The translations under genes and the position numbers were made by a program. Source: Pseudomonadales bacterium (lineage in GTDB: Bacteria; Pseudomonadota; Gammaproteobacteria; Pseudomonadales; Azotimanducaceae). Taken from it: DNA of 64,000 nucleotides. Under the pieces are notes generated by a model. It was given only the letters and a program-made list of their open reading frames with translations. It was not told where the DNA came from and made no database searches. The stretch spans positions 496,001 through 560,000 of the forward strand of contig JANQPF010000005.1 in NCBI GenBank assembly GCA_028285415.1, given 5' to 3'. Below, one piece after another: positions 62,013 through 64,000 of this stretch (position 1 is the first letter of the stretch; each line of letters begins with the position of its first letter).

Positions 62013-62459
62013 ATGAAAATCCCGCACTTCCTCTTTCGCATCATCAATCTTGTCATGATCACCACTCTACGCTCGCCGCTGCATGGTTTGTTCAGCGGCA
62101 GCATCCTTGCGATGCGCTATACAGGGGTCAAGTCGGGAAGTCGATTGACGGTACCCGCGCGTTTCCACCGCGCCGGCGACAGTCTGCAGGTGGTCACCTC
62201 CAAGGACACACGCTGGTGGCCGAACTTCGTCGAGCCGCGCGCGGCTGAAGCTCTGGTTGGCGGCAGCTGGCAGAACGTGCAGATCACCGCAATCCCGGAC
62301 AATCCCAATTTAACCGGCCCCGTCATGAGGGCAATGTGGGCAGCGCATCCCAGCGACGCGGCTTACATGGACGTGAAGCTGCGCGACGGCGAACCTGATC
62401 CCGATGACTTCGCGCGGGCGCTGGATACGGCTGTACTGGTCAGAATCGAGCCCGTTTGA
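62013..62459 (+). CDS. deazaflavin-type nitroreductase-like split-barrel protein
   Basis: A 148-residue protein. YTGVKSGSRLTVPARFHRAGDSLQVVTSKD...WWPNF resembles the Ddn/deazaflavin-dependent nitroreductase family, which binds F420 or a flavin. It may reduce small electrophiles. It follows the Nudix gene by 3 bases. Cofactor assignment is tentative. Confidence 0.75.
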   Translation: MKIPHFLFRIINLVMITTLRSPLHGLFSGSILAMRYTGVKSGSRLTVPARFHRAGDSLQVVTSKDTRWWPNFVEPRAAEALVGGSWQNVQITAIPDNPNLTGPVMRAMWAAHPSDAAYMDVKLRDGEPDPDDFARALDTAVLVRIEPV

Positions 62460-62473
62460 ATGCAGGTTCGCAA

Positions 62474-63442
62474 ATGAAAGTCTGGTTGCTGTGGGGTGTG
62501 CCCGATCACAGCCGCGGCCGTCTTGTCGTTGCGCTGGTGACGTTTGCGATCTTGTTCTGCGTGTTCTGGTCAGCCGGCGTCTTTGCGGAACATCTGGACC
62601 GTGGCGGATGGCCGGCGGCGCTTTTCTTCTGTGTGATCGTTGCTTACATCCTGCCGATATTTCAGTTCATCACCCGCCGCACTGAAGAGGCATTCGACGA
62701 ACTCGTGCCCCTGCTTGGATTCGATCACGATCACGCGGCAAGACTCCGCCACCGGATTGCCCACCGCTCCCCGGGTTGGGTGGTCCTGAATCTCGCGATT
62801 GGCATCACCGCGTGGCTTGCACAGAGCTTTCTGCTGGCGGGCGGTACGACAAGAATGACGAATTACCTGTTGGCTGATCCGTACAGCTTCGTCATGTCGA
62901 CGGCGCCGCTGCTGGTATGGCTGACGGTGTCCTGCGCGGTGCACGCGCTGGTCGACAACGCGCGCCTCTTTCGACAGCTTGCGCACGAGGTTGATGTGGA
63001 CGTGCTCGACAGTGCGAGTCTGAATCCGTTCGGGCGCATGGCCGTCAGCTCTACCCTCGTGCTCGTTGGCGCTCAGGCGTCGTTTGCCATCATGTGGCTG
63101 GGGCCGCAGACGAATCCCTGGACGACGATTCCCGGCGTGATCGCGACAACCATCCCCATGCTGTTTCTGCTGGTTGCGCCGGTGTGGCCGCTGCACCGCG
63201 CGCTGAGTGACGCGAAGCGCCGCTACGTTGAACAGCTGCAGGCAGAGATAAATGCCGTGGGTGACGGCGACTACGAGAGACTTGCGCCGTTGCTTGCGGT
63301 GCGTCGGGAGGTTGCCTCAACGTCTGAATGGCCGGTTGATCTTGGTATCGTCACCCGCCTCGGCCTTTATCTTTTCATTGTACCGCTCACCTGGATTGGA
63401 GCGGCGCTGATCGAGATGCTGGTTGAGGTCTCCGTCGGCTGA
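62474..63442 (+). CDS. multi-pass membrane protein, hypothetical
   Basis: A 322-residue protein with about six to seven membrane segments (VALVTFAILFCVFWSAGVF, AALFFCVIVAYILPIFQFI, MSTAPLLVWLTVSCAVHAL, VSSTLVLVGAQASFAIMWL, TIPMLFLLVAPVWPL, LGLYLFIVPLTWIGAALI) and a cytoplasmic helix rich in Glu and Arg (about 245-285). ATG at 62474 is chosen; a TTG at 62456 overlaps the preceding stop. No family recognised. Confidence 0.75.
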   Translation: MKVWLLWGVPDHSRGRLVVALVTFAILFCVFWSAGVFAEHLDRGGWPAALFFCVIVAYILPIFQFITRRTEEAFDELVPLLGFDHDHAARLRHRIAHRSPGWVVLNLAIGITAWLAQSFLLAGGTTRMTNYLLADPYSFVMSTAPLLVWLTVSCAVHALVDNARLFRQLAHEVDVDVLDSASLNPFGRMAVSSTLVLVGAQASFAIMWLGPQTNPWTTIPGVIATTIPMLFLLVAPVWPLHRALSDAKRRYVEQLQAEINAVGDGDYERLAPLLAVRREVASTSEWPVDLGIVTRLGLYLFIVPLTWIGAALIEMLVEVSVG

Positions 63443-63463
63443 GGCGGCGACGAAACCGGTGCG

Positions 63464-64000
63464 CTAGGCCAGCAGTTCAGCCAGCAGCGACAGGCTTCGC
63501 GGCAGTTCGGGATCGTCGCTGAGGATACCCTGCAGCGGATCCTCCCGCAGTCGGCGCATGCGCGCGATGGCGTTGCCGATGTGATAGCGCTCGTTCTTGA
63601 GACCAGCGTTGACCTCCGTCCAACGCAGCGGCATGGATACCGAAGCGGCAGGTTCTGCCCGGACGGAAAACGGCGCGACAATCAGCCGGCCGTGGCCGTT
63701 CTGGCCGAAGTCGACGTACACCTTGTTGCCGCGCGCCCGCAACGAGCGCGCCACGGTGGCAATGTCGGGATGGCGCCGCACCACCAGCTCCGCGATGAGC
63801 TCCGCCAGGGTCCGCGATTGATCGTGGTTCAGCTGCCCGCTCAGCGGCAGCAGCACGTGCAGGCCGCTGGCGCCACTGGTTTTCGGGTAGGCAGGCAGAT
63901 CTATGGCGTCCGCAATCTCGCCGATGGTTTTTGCCAGCGTGATCACGTCACTGAACGGTGCCTGCTTCGGATCGAGATCGAGCACGCACCAGTCCGGGCG
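63464..64000 (-). CDS. ligD: LigD-type DNA polymerase/primase domain protein, 5' part beyond the window
   Basis: Polymerase domain of the bacterial non-homologous end-joining enzyme, or a stand-alone relative. The visible 178 residues include LDLDPKQAPF, YPKTSGASGLHVLLPL, KVYVDFGQNGHG and APFSVRAEPAASVSMPLRW, the core LigD polymerase blocks. The frame is open through 64000, so the N-terminal part lies outside. Ending after the polymerase domain means it is either the C-terminal domain of LigD or a single-domain protein. Convergent with the membrane protein gene. Confidence 0.85.
   Translation of the reverse strand, partial: RPDWCVLDLDPKQAPFSDVITLAKTIGEIADAIDLPAYPKTSGASGLHVLLPLSGQLNHDQSRTLAELIAELVVRRHPDIATVARSLRARGNKVYVDFGQNGHGRLIVAPFSVRAEPAASVSMPLRWTEVNAGLKNERYHIGNAIARMRRLREDPLQGILSDDPELPRSLSLLAELLA

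Noticed and set aside
1-64000. tRNA, rRNA, CRISPR arrays, transposases, integrases or attachment sites
   Set aside because: None recognised on either strand; the few tandem repeats are short and lack the spacer structure of CRISPR.

Overview
The window is 64 kb of GC-rich, densely packed chromosome. I count 66 protein-coding genes and no rRNA, tRNA, CRISPR array or insertion sequence. Short intergenic gaps, many ATGA/GTGA stop-start overlaps, and the mix of CreA, NnrU, DUF6491, DUF3604, LLM oxidoreductases, CoA transferase, ethanolamine-type permease and Rieske oxygenases point to a free-living, probably marine, gammaproteobacterium. This is inferred from gene content only; no phylogenetic marker beyond ileS is present.

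Layout. 0.15-6.3 kb: ileS (eukaryote-like type 2), a Rieske oxygenase with its two domains in reversed order, small exported proteins, a periplasmic methyltransferase and creA. 6.3-13.4 kb: a crotonase diverges from a LysR gene that heads an operon of alpha/beta hydrolase, a GH78 rhamnosidase-like protein without its catalytic residues, and a cobalt-type nitrile hydratase (beta, alpha, activator). 13.6-16.1 kb: an SGNH plus MBOAT O-acyltransferase pair. 16.1-18.9 kb: methyltransferase, SnoaL-like protein and an ethanolamine-type permease behind a 19-codon leader ORF. 19.0-23.7 kb: a divergent catabolic unit around an HxlR regulator with a perfect 10-bp inverted-repeat operator; left arm HxlR, SDR, Rieske oxygenase; right arm chromene-carboxylate-isomerase-like protein, LLM oxidoreductase, thioesterase. 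23.7-33.6 kb: mnmH (tRNA 2-selenouridine synthase), a Sel1/TPR lipoprotein, msrA, a flavin-binding protein, CoA transferase, Hsp70-like protein, Nudix, hotdog, MAPEG, VOC and epoxide-hydrolase-like genes.

33.8-35.1 kb holds the most striking locus. A reading frame of 357 codons on the minus strand is interrupted by one in-frame TGA exactly where an AhpD-type CxxC-x3-H active site should have its second cysteine (C227-F-Y-TGA230-T-T-S-H234), and a 7-bp hairpin with a G in its small apical loop lies about 25 nt downstream. It is read here as a selenoprotein (CxxU). mnmH 10 kb away independently indicates selenium use. Seven bases beyond it, convergent, is a 66-codon peptide with a double-glycine-type leader.

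35.3-64 kb: metY, hydrolase and NnrU operon; a Gld-type ABC exporter with DUF4340 and PAP2 proteins; a diguanylate cyclase divergent from an XRE-like regulator and HAD phosphatase; a glutathione transferase whose ribosome-binding region is an 11-bp tandem repeat; HIT plus DUF3604; TauD-like dioxygenase; sodium/solute symporter; a circularly permuted ATP-grasp, alpha-E, GST and serine hydrolase operon; sirtuin; twin DUF6491 exported proteins; a second LLM oxidoreductase; Nudix, deazaflavin-type reductase and membrane protein genes; and the end of a LigD polymerase-domain gene cut by the window edge.

All functional calls are from reading motifs by eye; no database search was possible.
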